Source: Paraglaciecola sp. L1A13 (GTDB taxonomy: Bacteria; Pseudomonadota; Gammaproteobacteria; Enterobacterales; Alteromonadaceae). From it: 64,000 nucleotides of DNA. The position numbers and the translations under genes were made by a program. Positions 1 through 9,102 of this stretch are shown here, one piece after another. The notes beneath the pieces were generated by a model. The model had not been told where the DNA came from. It saw only the letters and a program-made list of their open reading frames with translations, and ran no database searches. Positions within the stretch are counted from its first letter, which is position 1, and each line of letters opens with the position of its first letter. The DNA is taken from NCBI RefSeq assembly GCF_009796745.1, contig NZ_CP047024.1:3100001-3164000 (forward strand), in the 5' to 3' direction.

Positions 1-79
1 AATTTTTATCACCGATAATGACCGCGTGACTTGGTAACACACAAACCGACAAAACTAAAAAAAAAAGTGATTTCTTCAT
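1..79 (-). CDS. secreted protein, N-terminal fragment cut by window edge
   Basis: Read on the minus strand, an ATG at 79 opens a frame that runs off the left edge after 26 codons. The peptide begins MKKSL, continues with a hydrophobic core (FFLVLSVCVLP) and ends in SHA before AVIIGDK, which is a textbook Sec signal peptide with a predicted cleavage after SHA. Only the leader and seven mature residues are visible, so no function can be named. The gene points away from the rest of the window, and the 5' leader region upstream (80-380) holds nothing recognisable. Confidence 0.6.
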   Translation of the reverse strand, partial: MKKSLFFLVLSVCVLPSHAVIIGDKN

Positions 80-380
80 TTCTTTATTCCTTTTTATATT
101 TTTCCTAACTGCTAATAAGTGTCATTTTAAAGTACTATTTTTCGCATTTTTCAAATAACACAGGATTCTAACGAATCTTCTCATAACCTTTGTCGAAACG
201 ATAATATAGATATACACGATGCTATTTTATGTTGTTTATCGAGAAGGGTATTTTCACATAAAAAACATTAGATAATAATATCACGCGTGACGGTCTTATC
301 TTATTTGGGGTGATAACGAAACTCCCAATTTAACAAAGCATCTATCAAAAAGATCAATAAGCGATAAAGCTGAAAAAAAT
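80..380. other. non-coding stretch upstream of the edge gene
   Basis: About 300 bases without a convincing reading frame. It is AT-rich and should carry the promoter of the gene cut by the left edge. From about 329 it contains a partial duplicate of the sequence seen at 385-421 (the taacaaag...aagcgataaag motif), which belongs to the 3' flank of the transposase-derived repeat annotated next. Confidence 0.4.
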
Positions 381-384
381 AAAG

Positions 385-640
385 TCCCTATTGGAAGCGC
401 AATTAGTTAGTACTTAGCCGTAAACCCATTTTCAGTCTTTAGGCTTTAACGGTTAAATATGGTGTATAACTCAAGTTATAGGCAGCTTTATGTTAGGTGA
501 TATGTTCAAAGGTGCTGAAAATGTGTTTGTGATTCAGGCTTGTTGCAGCAGGCTCTTGCGCTTAGCTTCACCATCCCTCGTGTAAGTTGATTATCTGTGT
601 GCTGTTTGAATTATTTTGACGTTGGCTCACGCCTTTAACC
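385..640 (-). repeat. truncated copy of a RAYT-transposase 3' end and its flank
   Basis: This segment is a diverged direct repeat of 1560-1850. Shared blocks include the aggctttaac motif, gattcaggcttgttgcag and catccctcgt, in the same order and orientation. On the minus strand the part at about 530-610 reads FK-HTDNQ-TRGM-K, which aligns with FKRRTDHQRIRGMPK in the other copy, but here the frame shifts after the RGM motif. It is therefore a 3'-terminal fragment of the same decayed transposase plus its downstream flank. No intact frame remains. Together the two copies bracket the FMN reductase-like gene at 812-1471. Confidence 0.6.
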
Positions 641-641
641 A

Positions 642-762
642 TTAACAGGACATCCATGATAATGACGTTCAAAGCAACGACATTATTATTTCAGTTATCG
701 TGGATGTTTTGCTCAGTCTTGTTTGAAAAAGCGAGGGGTTAACATGAACGTCCTGTTAACCC
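642..762. repeat. nested inverted repeats (cruciform-like block)
   Basis: Three overlapping palindromes are visible. An outer pair ttaacaggac (642-651) and gtcctgttaa (750-759) is perfect over 10 bp. An inner pair catccatgataa (651-662) and ttatcgtggatg (695-706) pairs over 12 bp with one G-T wobble. A third hairpin, gggttaaca (736-744) with tgttaaccc (754-762), uses the right arm of the outer pair, so alternative folds compete. The block lies downstream of the FMN reductase-like gene and could end its transcript. Its two-hairpin form next to RAYT debris also resembles a REP doublet or MITE remnant, which is an inference. Confidence 0.55.
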
Positions 763-811
763 TTTGATTAAAAGATAAATTAAGTCATCAACCAAGTGGG
801 CTATCGTTCCC

Positions 812-1471
812 TTAAGAGACGTTTCGTTGTGAAGGATTAGTCTTAAAGTCACCGATTAACTTATGGGGGTCAACTATTGCGCGCTGCTCCCTTGCGGCTT
901 GCGCCCACCAAACCAACTGTTTGATTGTTCGATCAAAATAGTCGAACCAAGAGTCTTGATCCACCCCGGCTTGGGGAGAGCCGTTTGCGCTGAAAATGTC
1001 TTGCGCCTTGGGCACATGTATCATTGCTGAAACTGGCAAACACCCAAGCTCTGATAAATACGTCCGCATTCCAATAGCAGCACGCATACCGCCCCACTGC
1101 CCTGCTGAATAGGTGACAATTGCGCTTGGTTTGTAGGAAAACAAAGAGCTGCCAAAGTGATTCAATAGGTTGGCAAGCGCAGGACTCATTGAATGGTTAT
1201 ATTCTGGACTAACCATAATAAATCCATCGGCACTGGATATCTTTTGCGCTAACTTATCGAGTTCATGAGGCGCCTTACTTTTTGGATAGGCGAAGTGTGG
1301 TTTAAAGATAGTTTCAAGGGGATAATCCAAAACGTCAACCAACTCTATTTCATGCTTTTCATATCGGCTTGTAAGGCTCGCAAGAATCGCTTCGACTACT
1401 CGAACTCCCAAGCGTGCAGGCTTCGGAGGCGTGCTATCACGCGCAGTGCCTAAAAAAACTAAGAATTTCAT
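812..1471 (-). CDS. NAD(P)H-dependent FMN reductase family protein
   Basis: A 219-residue flavodoxin-fold protein of the NADPH_FMN_red family, soluble and cytosolic. The N-terminal beta strand and phosphate-binding loop (MKFLVFLGTARDST) bind FMN phosphate. The block SPEYNHSMSPALAN around residues 88-101 is the family signature that contacts the isoalloxazine ring, and SAGQWGGMRA (about 122-131) forms the second flavin loop. Such enzymes reduce FMN, quinones or azo compounds using NAD(P)H; the substrate here cannot be told. The ATG at 1471 has a strong Shine-Dalgarno (AGGAGA) about 9 nt upstream. It is monocistronic and sits between the two transposase-derived repeats. Confidence 0.85.
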   Translation of the reverse strand: MKFLVFLGTARDSTPPKPARLGVRVVEAILASLTSRYEKHEIELVDVLDYPLETIFKPHFAYPKSKAPHELDKLAQKISSADGFIMVSPEYNHSMSPALANLLNHFGSSLFSYKPSAIVTYSAGQWGGMRAAIGMRTYLSELGCLPVSAMIHVPKAQDIFSANGSPQAGVDQDSWFDYFDRTIKQLVWWAQAAREQRAIVDPHKLIGDFKTNPSQRNVS

Positions 1472-1756
1472 TTAATGTCTTCTCCTCTGGAAATTTAGCA
1501 GAAATTTTCTGTCCTCTTATTGTATTTACATACCAGTAATAGAAAGACATCCAATCTAACAAAGTACCTATTAAAAGCGCAATCAACAAGTACTAAGCGA
1601 TAAAGGCATCACCATTCAAGAGGCTTTAACGTGTGGAGTTCGAATATATTGGGAATTTGACAAGATTAAGCCATTAAATCTGGCACCTAACTCAAATTGC
1701 AGGCTGCATTAAGTTAAGTGACGTGTTGAAAGATACTGAAAATATGCTTTTGTGAT

Positions 1757-2545
1757 TCAGGCTTGTTGCAGTAACCCCCTTGCCTTCGGCATCCCTCGTA
1801 TACGTTGATGGTCTGTGCGTCGTTTGAATTGTTGTAGCATATGCTCACTGCCTACCGCGGTGGCGAAATGTTATTCGAACTCGGTACTTAGGGTCAGCCA
1901 TTGTTCGCTGTTGATGTTTAGGCGCTCAAGGATGGGATTACGAACATGGACAATATGGCCTGCTTTATCGTCTCGAGTACATACGTCTGTGCACTCAACG
2001 AGTTCGCAGTAATCAATCACGCTTAAGCAATACTTTTGCACGTATGGTCTGTAATTTCCCACAAAGTGTATACGCTTTTTGGGTTACTCACCTTTAGTAA
2101 GGGAATGAATTCGGTGTTGAATACTGGTGTATTTTGATGTTTCTGGGGTAGTGCCTATCTTGGCGCGAAAAAACTTTAAGTCTACACAGGTCATGCAGTC
2201 CAGTATGGCGCGTTTATCTGATAAAGCCTAAGATTTGAATCTACCTTCTCACTAATTTATAGGGAATAAATTAGAACAGCTTTAGTTAGCCCTCAGGGTG
2301 AGCGCCAAGGATGACTGCAAATAAAACCGGCCTGTACATTTATCTTCTTTATTGGCCTCACGGGCAATATGATTATTGAGGTTACGCATTAAGCAACTGA
2401 TTTCATATAAACGTTAGCGGTAAATCGTCACCGTCTTTTCTAGGTTAATGTCTTCTTTTTTACTAAATATCCCCTCTTTGCTATTTTTGACTCAATAGCG
2501 TGCCTTGGTATAGCTTATTTTTACGACTTTTTAGACATGGGTGTC
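1757..2545 (-). pseudogene. decayed RAYT-type (Y1/IS200-like) transposase
   Basis: No open frame survives, but translated minus-strand segments line up in order with REP-associated tyrosine transposases. From about 2545: NKLYQGTLLSQK, then VTIYR-stop-RLYEI, EISCLMRNLNNHIAREANKED, KCTGRF (about 2310-2440), then LDCMTCVDLKFFRAK and TPETSKYTSIQHRI (about 2100-2210), then LNINSEQWLTLSTEFE-stop and HFATAVGSEHMLQQFKRRT, ending GLLQQA at a TGA at 1757-1759. Several in-frame stops and at least one frameshift interrupt it. The N-terminal catalytic part, with the HUH motif, is not recognisable further upstream. RAYTs are single-copy domesticated enzymes that mobilise REP palindromes. This one is dead. 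Confidence 0.75.
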
Positions 2546-2944
2546 CAGGTAAACTATCGCTTAATTGGATATTTAACACCTTACGATGGGCTTAGATCCG
2601 CGATCCGTTGCTTATGTGACCTTGTCGGTTAAACCCAATCTGGAAAAATTGATGTACCTCAATGTTGCTAGCGCAAAATAGCTGATGATAATTTCTGGGT
2701 TGGTTATGGCTTAAAACGGCAAAACAAATTAAGCAACGTTGACTAATAACGGGTTAAGGATGATTCCATTAGTTTAGGTTTAGGTTAACTTTAAGTTGAA
2801 GAGCATTGAACGATATGTGTGCAGTAAATCATGCAACCTATGAGGACCAAGGGCACGCATCATGGCTTAGCTTAGCGTATCGTTGTTCTTCAGCGAAGAA
2901 TCGACGGATAAAGTACTAAGTGAACCACTGATTGGAGAGACTAT
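2546..2944. other. intergenic region, nothing recognised
   Basis: About 400 bases between the transposase remnant and the DUF3365 gene. Frames are short and broken. The left part may include the unrecognisable 5' end of the transposase pseudogene. The promoter of the downstream gene should lie in the right part, but I see no convincing -35/-10 pair. Confidence 0.4.
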
Positions 2945-3517
2945 ATGCGCAACGCCATTTTATGCTTTGTACTTGTTTTAACTTTATGTTTGGCCTCATC
3001 TCAATTGAAAGCTGAGTCTTCTTCCGCTGAGCCTGAACTCAGAAAAGAAGCCATGAATATCGTAAAAATATTCAGTGATACCCTAAAACCTAAATTGAAG
3101 GAGGCCATTCAATCTGGCGGGATTGAGCATGCTATTAAGGTTTGTTCAGTTGAGGCGCCTAAAATAGCTTATGATTTAAGTGCTCAAACGGGTTGGAGCA
3201 TTAAGCGAGTTAGTTTGAAACCTAGAAATACCAACAATGCGCGTCCAGATACATTCGAAAGAAATATACTCACTAAATTTGATCTGCATCAAGCAAAAAG
3301 TGACTCACCTACCCTTCTACAATACTCAGAAATTGTTAATAATAAGTATCGATATATGAAGGCTCAAGCAGTTGAGGGGATATGTCTAAACTGCCACGGA
3401 AGTTCTATATCTGCAGATGCTAAGAAAACGCTCAATCAGTATTATCCCGAAGATTTAGCCACAGGTTACACTTTAGGAGATATACGTGGTGCGTTTAGTT
3501 TAGTGAAAGAATTATGA
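2945..3517 (+). CDS. periplasmic c-type haem protein, DUF3365 family
   Basis: A 190-residue protein with a cleavable Sec signal peptide (residues 1 to about 23, ending LKA) and a single covalent haem motif CLNCH at residues 147-151. The overall pattern (alpha-helical start, conserved VCSVEAPKIA block near 68-77, single CxxCH close to the C terminus, GDIRGAFS ending) is that of the DUF3365/Tll0287-like haem domain, a PAS-like fold proposed to sense redox or small ligands in the periplasm. The domain stands alone here, without a kinase or cyclase attached. The ATG is preceded by GGAGAG at good spacing. It is probably monocistronic, since the next gene has its own leader 137 bp on. Confidence 0.85.
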   Translation: MRNAILCFVLVLTLCLASSQLKAESSSAEPELRKEAMNIVKIFSDTLKPKLKEAIQSGGIEHAIKVCSVEAPKIAYDLSAQTGWSIKRVSLKPRNTNNARPDTFERNILTKFDLHQAKSDSPTLLQYSEIVNNKYRYMKAQAVEGICLNCHGSSISADAKKTLNQYYPEDLATGYTLGDIRGAFSLVKEL

Positions 3518-3654
3518 GTGAGTTCATCTTTTGCGAGTGGGAATAATCTGTCATATTCAGTGCGCTGAATTTAGTATCGTGTAGCCTCATCCCGTGTACA
3601 GTCCCTTCGTAGCAAGTTAGGTCCTAGTAACATTCAACTTAGGAATAGATTTCA

Positions 3655-4095
3655 ATGAGCGATTTACCACACCAATACAAGGTCAAAGCAGCAGGCAAAG
3701 CAGTGGGCAATTTGACGACCAGTGCTGAACAATTACCAAATATAGAAGTCGCCCCCCCTAAACAGTTCAATGGACCGGGAGACAAATGGTCACCAGAAGA
3801 TCTTTTAATCGCAGCTGTTTCAAACTGTCTTATTCTTTCATTTAGAGCCATTGCTAGAGCGTCAAAATTAGAATGGATCTCCGTTGAATGTGAATCTATC
3901 GGTGAACTTAATAAAGTGGATCACAAAGTACAGTTCACCCATGTTATTTCGAAGGTAAAGTTGATTATACCTGTAGATGAAAACACCGAAAAAGCGGAAA
4001 AATTGCTGATAAAGGCCGAAGAATCATGCCTTGTTAGTAATTCACTTTCATGCGAAACACATATTGAATGCGAAATAATACATGCCAGTGAGTAA
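3655..4095 (+). CDS. OsmC family peroxiredoxin-like protein
   Basis: A 146-residue OsmC/Ohr-superfamily protein. The signature PEDLLIAAVSNCLILSFRAIA (about 47-67) supplies the first conserved cysteine, Cys58, and the second is Cys125 in EESCLVSN, giving the two-Cys pair that reduces organic hydroperoxides in this family. An additional Cys133 follows within SLSCETH. It has no signal peptide and acts in the cytosol. An AGGA sequence 8 nt upstream supports the ATG. A GC-rich hairpin follows 15 bp after the stop. Whether it belongs to the OsmC or the Ohr/YhfA branch cannot be decided by eye. Confidence 0.88.
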   Translation: MSDLPHQYKVKAAGKAVGNLTTSAEQLPNIEVAPPKQFNGPGDKWSPEDLLIAAVSNCLILSFRAIARASKLEWISVECESIGELNKVDHKVQFTHVISKVKLIIPVDENTEKAEKLLIKAEESCLVSNSLSCETHIECEIIHASE

Positions 4096-4110
4096 AGATT
4101 AAATCGGCTC

Positions 4111-4133
4111 ACCGGAGGCGTTTCCCCTCCGGT
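4111..4133. terminator. terminator hairpin between convergent genes
   Basis: A perfect 8-bp stem, accggagg at 4111-4118 with cctccggt at 4126-4133, has a 7-nt loop. The following T-run is weak (tgttgct). It sits between the plus-strand OsmC gene and the minus-strand U32 gene and probably ends the OsmC transcript. Confidence 0.6.
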
Positions 4134-4162
4134 TGTTGCTATGCTTGCTTTAGAACTGTGCG

Positions 4163-6481
4163 CTATAAACCATTATGGTACTGAATATTAGTGGACTGTG
4201 GCACCATGGTCTTAAGTGAATGATTAATGACTGAACTTATGTCATTCCCTTTAAACGAGTCACTACTAAGCAACTGTTCAAATTGCCCAATAAGTTGCGC
4301 CTTGTCAGGAGATTCTTTATCTCCCGCGCCGATATTGGTTAAATCAATCATAAATTCATCAAACAAATCAGCCAGATCGTCAATAATTTCGGTATTTAAG
4401 AATTGATCTTGGTTATAGATACTAGGGTAACCGGCTTTTTGCTTATCAATGGCAAATGAATCGCCTTTGAGGTTGGTGATACTGGTCGATTTATCACACG
4501 AGAGCATACACCCATTGTCTATACGGGGTTTTTCACAGCCAACACTTTGTTGAAAGAAGCACTGCCTACTAGCCATCAATAAAATCGGGTGATAAATGCT
4601 GTACAGCATTTTAAAATTCTTCGGCCGAGCAATACTGCTAATTTGCTGTTTATTAATTTCATTAGAAATAAACGCGCCGCTACAATCAAACCCTTCTTGC
4701 ATCGCAAGCAATGCATACGTATTGGTTGTGTTTAAAAACGGCCCAGCAATCCACTTTATACCGAGTTCGTAGGCTCGATAGGCAATACCCGTGTTGTTAG
4801 TCACGATAAGGGCTGGTTTTACCTGCTGTAAAATATTAAGCGCAACGTCATAATCTTTACCAATTAATACTGACGGGAACCAAGGAATTAATCGTGGGTT
4901 TTCAAGCAAAAAACTCACGTATTTAGTACAGCCACGCTTATAGGCATCTGGTAACTTAAAGTAAATATCGGCATCTGTTACATCAGCTAGACTTACGTCG
5001 GCTTCATCACAAATTAGCAGCGATAAATTAGCTCGGGTATTGCCTTTTTTAGGCGGTGATTTTGCGTGGCGTTCTAATGTGGGTAATAGTACTTCTGGCA
5101 GCACTTTTTGCCCACTATTTAACACCCGAGCGACTTCATTCTTAAGCAAGGTTAGCGCCTTAAATGGCATACTAACATTATCAGCTACTTGGGCAGTATC
5201 GAGGGACGTTAAAATATATGCCGCGTTGTCTAAACTTTTAAAGCGTTTATTAATGGTAGCGTGATCAAGCGGTGCTTTGTTATTTCTCGTTAGAGCCTCA
5301 TCAGATTGCAGCACAAAGGTATTCGTCATGGCTTGAGATATAGATGTTAGTGCCGAGGCTTCTTGCGTGGTTACGGTAACGGTCAACGGCCCGCCTTCTT
5401 CGCCAGAAAAAACGAGCCGAAGAGTCGGTTTATCAATGCTCAAATGTTTGATTTTTTCAAAGACCGAGGCAGTAATCTGATCTTTTTCAAGGTTTAAGTT
5501 TTGCTCAACTTTATGAATTTGCACAATCGAAATCGCATTACTGGCTTCAATGGCATGATTTTTTGAGTTATCACGTGGGTTTTCAATAAACATTGACTGG
5601 TTTAAGTCACCACGCAAAAAAGCATTGGAAAAATCTCGGTTAAACACCTTGTATAACCGCTCACCGTCTTGAGTCAACTCACCCGTACTGATAAAACCAT
5701 CTATTTGCTTTCGAAAGCTATCGACAACGGTGTGCACATAACTCGCGCCTTTAATCCGTCCTTCAATTTTAAACGAATGCACACCTGCATCAATCAACGC
5801 AGGTAAATCGAAAAAGGCAGAATTGTCTTTAATATTTAACGGAAAGTTATTGCCAGACGGCGTTGTTTCATACTCTTCACGACACGCTTGACTACAACGG
5901 CCTCGATTACCTGAATTACCCACACTGGCTGATGTTGAGTAACATAATCCTGAAAACGCGACACAAAGCGAGCCATGTACAAACACTTCCGTTAATACAT
6001 CATGCTTATGACCAGTTGCTGCCATGTCGGTTATTTCATTTAAGTTTAATTCACGGGATAGGTTAACCCGTGACGCCCCAAGCTGCTTAAGAAACGGAAT
6101 TTGCCCGATGTTATGTGTCGTTAGCTGGGTCGATGCGTGAATATCAAGTGTTGGAAAATACTTTCGCAAAATGTAAAACATGCCGATATCCTGCACGATA
6201 ACGCCATCTAGCGTGGTATTGCTCAGTTTAGTCAGCAGTTTGCTCAGGGATTTAAATTCACGTTCTAAAATCACGATATTCAGCGTCAAGAATATTTGGC
6301 ATTGATATTCATGCGCTAAACGAATGACGCCAACAAGCTCCTCAAAGGAGAGATTTGACGCGCGGTTACGGGCGTTAAAAGTATCTAAGCCACAGTATAC
6401 TGCGTCAGCGCCCGCGATAATGGCCGCTTTTATCGCGTCAACATCGCCGCCAGGTGCTAATAATTCAATTTTAGGGTTCAT
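4163..6481 (-). CDS. U32 peptidase-family protein, RlhA/YdcP-like
   Basis: A 772-residue U32-family protein. In Gammaproteobacteria this branch (RlhA, YdcP) hydroxylates 23S rRNA C2501 using prephenate-dependent chemistry and an Fe-S cluster, rather than acting as a peptidase. The N-terminal TIM-barrel is clear (IELLAPGGDVDAIKAAI, then AGADAVYCG, then IHASTQLTTHN), followed by the conserved four-cysteine block C173, C180, C196 and C200 (SLCVAFSGLC and GRCSQACR) expected to bind the cluster. The middle part corresponds to the DUF3656-type domain. It is longer than the roughly 650 residues of E. coli RlhA, and the extra C-terminal part has a second four-cysteine cluster (C641, C649, C658, C662). 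It is monocistronic. Confidence 0.82.
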   Translation of the reverse strand: MNPKIELLAPGGDVDAIKAAIIAGADAVYCGLDTFNARNRASNLSFEELVGVIRLAHEYQCQIFLTLNIVILEREFKSLSKLLTKLSNTTLDGVIVQDIGMFYILRKYFPTLDIHASTQLTTHNIGQIPFLKQLGASRVNLSRELNLNEITDMAATGHKHDVLTEVFVHGSLCVAFSGLCYSTSASVGNSGNRGRCSQACREEYETTPSGNNFPLNIKDNSAFFDLPALIDAGVHSFKIEGRIKGASYVHTVVDSFRKQIDGFISTGELTQDGERLYKVFNRDFSNAFLRGDLNQSMFIENPRDNSKNHAIEASNAISIVQIHKVEQNLNLEKDQITASVFEKIKHLSIDKPTLRLVFSGEEGGPLTVTVTTQEASALTSISQAMTNTFVLQSDEALTRNNKAPLDHATINKRFKSLDNAAYILTSLDTAQVADNVSMPFKALTLLKNEVARVLNSGQKVLPEVLLPTLERHAKSPPKKGNTRANLSLLICDEADVSLADVTDADIYFKLPDAYKRGCTKYVSFLLENPRLIPWFPSVLIGKDYDVALNILQQVKPALIVTNNTGIAYRAYELGIKWIAGPFLNTTNTYALLAMQEGFDCSGAFISNEINKQQISSIARPKNFKMLYSIYHPILLMASRQCFFQQSVGCEKPRIDNGCMLSCDKSTSITNLKGDSFAIDKQKAGYPSIYNQDQFLNTEIIDDLADLFDEFMIDLTNIGAGDKESPDKAQLIGQFEQLLSSDSFKGNDISSVINHSLKTMVPQSTNIQYHNGL

Positions 6482-6648
6482 TTATTCAACTTAATTGCCA
6501 AGGACTGTATCGGTAATCGTTCGAGATTATTTGAGCGGGGGATTTTACCCGTATAATCCCTCTCTGAATACCGCTAAAATCAGCCCATACAGCAATGGGC
6601 AACAGGCTCTATATTAAATATGAACAAGACCAAGGCGAATACAAGTCT

Positions 6649-7350
6649 ATGACCTTACCTATTTTATACTCTTTACGAAATTGCCCTTATGCAATGAGAG
6701 CGCGGTTGGCCATCTACAAATCTAAATTACCTGTTGAGCTTCGAGACATCGTACTCAAAAATAAGCCTACAGAAATGCTTGCTGCATCACCTAAAGCGAC
6801 AGTGCCTGTTTTGGTGCTTTCTTCGAATATAAACGGTTGCGAAGTGATTGATGAAAGTCTCGATATCATGCTCTGGGTATTAGGCAAAAGTGATCCGCTG
6901 AACTTGCTGCGCGCTGCAACCTTGAGTAAACCGATAAGTTCAAGTGACATTGCGCCACCAACAAAACTAGCTGATATTCTAAGTTTAATTCACTTATTCG
7001 ACCATGAGTTTAAAACTTGCTTAGAAGTGTATAAATGCGCCAAGCGCTATCATGAAGCCAATTTGGAAGACTGCCGACAAGTATGTGAAGTCTATATTCA
7101 AAATCTAGAGTTGCGCCTAAGTAAGCATGCGTATTTGCTTGATAAGAACGAAAGTTTGGCCGATTTAGCGCTGTTGCCATTTATTCGACAATTCGCCAGG
7201 ATTGAACGTCAGTGGTATTTGCAGTCACCTTATCCAAACGTTAAGCGCTGGCTTAATCAATATTTGCAAAGTCCAATGTTTACCAAAGTTATGGCCAAAT
7301 ATCCGTTATGGTCACCCGAACAGACCGTCGTAAAATTTGGCGACATATAG
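6649..7350 (+). CDS. glutathione S-transferase family protein
   Basis: A protein of 233 residues from the preferred start. The N-terminal thioredoxin-like domain begins MTLPILYSLRNCPYAMRARL, where the NCPYAMR motif resembles the CPYC-type active site of omega/Lambda-like GSTs, and continues to the cis-proline block KATVPVL and the Glu/Ser GSH-binding segment VIDESLDIM. A helical C-terminal domain follows (about residues 90-225). The same frame is open 18 codons further up to an ATG at 6595. I choose 6649 because homologues begin at this strand and a weak SD (aaggcg) precedes it. It is cytosolic, it probably acts in thiol or detoxification chemistry, and the substrate is unknown. Confidence 0.85.
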   Translation: MTLPILYSLRNCPYAMRARLAIYKSKLPVELRDIVLKNKPTEMLAASPKATVPVLVLSSNINGCEVIDESLDIMLWVLGKSDPLNLLRAATLSKPISSSDIAPPTKLADILSLIHLFDHEFKTCLEVYKCAKRYHEANLEDCRQVCEVYIQNLELRLSKHAYLLDKNESLADLALLPFIRQFARIERQWYLQSPYPNVKRWLNQYLQSPMFTKVMAKYPLWSPEQTVVKFGDI

Positions 7351-7420
7351 TTAAGCGCTTTGGCAACTCACTGACTACATTCCCCACCCATTAAGGGTAA
7401 GTAAGATTAATCGTAGAGCA

Positions 7421-7711
7421 TTAGGGCAAGTCACAACGCCATAGAAATTGAGAAGAGGAAAAGCCATATCCAGCACTGAAAATGCGCGATGTGCTTTTTA
7501 GCTTAAATTTAACCGGGGCGGCTTGCACTTTAACCCAGCAATTTAGTTCCTGTTTTGCCCGTGAAGTAAAAACGACCTCCGTTATCCCGTAGCTGTTTAT
7601 CGAAAATGTGGCACAAGCAAAACGATAACATATTGGCTTCCCCCCAGACATCGCATCAAATGAAAGCAGTGCTGTGGCGATAATAAGCGTTCTAAAAATG
7701 CGCTTTAACAT
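7421..7711 (-). CDS. small secreted hypothetical protein
   Basis: A 96-residue product from the internal ATG at 7711 (an upstream ATG at 7741 would add ten residues). It begins MLKRIFRTLIIATALLSFDA, a basic start plus hydrophobic core that reads as a signal peptide with cleavage near AMSGG. The mature part contains four cysteines (C-YRFAC, NCW, WRC) and is probably disulfide-bonded in the periplasm. I do not recognise the family. It is convergent with the GST gene and its stop lies 70 bp from it. No strong Shine-Dalgarno is visible for either start, so the boundaries are uncertain. Confidence 0.45.
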   Translation of the reverse strand: MLKRIFRTLIIATALLSFDAMSGGKPICYRFACATFSINSYGITEVVFTSRAKQELNCWVKVQAAPVKFKLKSTSRIFSAGYGFSSSQFLWRCDLP

Positions 7712-8030
7712 TATTTGGGCATCACTATTTAGGGCGAGCATTATAACAAGAATACACGGGATCCATAAAAATGGCGGTAAAAATGACAGTTTGGGTGGTT
7801 GGTTTTGGTATAGTTTCTTATCGACCTTCTCATTTTACCATCAAGAAACCGAACTAGCGCCGTCACTCATAGCCAATAAATGTTAATCACGAACATAGAC
7901 GATATGATGTAGCGTATATCTTTATTATCGTTTCGCATCAATTACGGGTAGTCCGGCTTCAAAGCACGTAAAGCCTACTTGATAAGCATATTAATCAACC
8001 CTTTACAGCTAACAATAACCTTGAGTAAAA

Positions 8031-8921
8031 ATGAATAAAGCCTACGTCAGTGCATTATTAACCATTATCATGTGGTCATCTTTGGCGGTCTTGACCGTCA
8101 CGATTACGCATATCCCTTCATTATTATCAGTGGGTTTAGTACTCATTTTCGCCTCGCTACCTGGCTTAAAATATTGGCGTCAATGGACGTTGCCGTGGAA
8201 GGTTTGGCTAAGTGCAGTTATTGGAATGTTTGGATACCATTTTTTGCTTTTCGATGCGTTTGGCCGTTCACCCGCAATGAGCGTTAATATGATCCAGTAC
8301 CTTTGGCCATTGTTTATTGTGCTAGGCACGCCTTTATTTACCCAATCACGTCTTAATGTTGGGCATATTATTGGTGCTATTTTAGGATTTATTGGCGTAT
8401 TACTGACGTTAACTCAAGAATCTATCACCTTTAATACGGCAGATTTTTTTGGTTATAGTGAAGCTTTTGTTGCTGCATTATTATGGGCGTTTTATACCTT
8501 GTCTAACCGGCGTTACACTAAAATGCCAATGTCAGCGGTCGCTGGTTTTTGCTTGATATCGGGTATTCTTGCCTTAACTAGTTATGCGTTAACAGCAGAT
8601 CTGCAAGCTGTTATTCCTACTTATAGCGATCTGCTTGTTATAGGTTTACTTGGTCTTGGACCTATGGGTTTAAGTTTTTACACTTGGGACTATGCTATTC
8701 GTCATGGCGATACACGGGTAATTGGAGCGCTAGCTTACCTAGCGCCATTGTTATCAGTCATATGGATGGCACTATTTATACCTGAAGTGGTGTTAAAACC
8801 TGTCCACGTTATTACCTTAATTATGATTATTGGTGGTGCCTCATTAGGCCAGTATATTGAAAAACGTAAATTAGCTGCGCTATTGCTTGTTAATACCGAC
8901 AATTGCTCGGTAAAGGGTTGA
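8031..8921 (+). CDS. DMT-superfamily (EamA) exporter
   Basis: A 296-residue inner-membrane protein with about ten hydrophobic segments arranged as two EamA repeats (about 5-125 and 145-280). It starts MNKAYVSALLTIIMWSSLAVL and has the typical YxxxF-LWP region (MIQYLWPLFIVLG) in helix 3-4 of the first repeat, as well as WAFYTLSNRRYTK at the start of the second. It resembles the YddG-type aromatic amino acid and metabolite exporters, but the substrate cannot be read from sequence. It is monocistronic. The roughly 290 bases upstream hold no gene, and no clear terminator follows. Confidence 0.85.
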   Translation: MNKAYVSALLTIIMWSSLAVLTVTITHIPSLLSVGLVLIFASLPGLKYWRQWTLPWKVWLSAVIGMFGYHFLLFDAFGRSPAMSVNMIQYLWPLFIVLGTPLFTQSRLNVGHIIGAILGFIGVLLTLTQESITFNTADFFGYSEAFVAALLWAFYTLSNRRYTKMPMSAVAGFCLISGILALTSYALTADLQAVIPTYSDLLVIGLLGLGPMGLSFYTWDYAIRHGDTRVIGALAYLAPLLSVIWMALFIPEVVLKPVHVITLIMIIGGASLGQYIEKRKLAALLLVNTDNCSVKG

Positions 8922-9102
8922 ATTTTGCAGGTTCAATCCTCGTTAACCTATCTCGACAAATATAGTTTTTATTTGCCTATTAAAAGTGTGCAAATAGATA
9001 CGTTATCCTAATTTTAACTTAGGTTTGATGAGTTCTATAAAAGTAGAAACGCGTTTAGTAACGGTTAAAGACTTATAGAATATCGCATTAACTAACTCTC
9101 GA

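Noticed and set aside
6595..6648. Upstream extension of the GST start
   Set aside because: Eighteen extra codons precede the conserved N-terminal strand; ATG at 6649 fits homologue length better.
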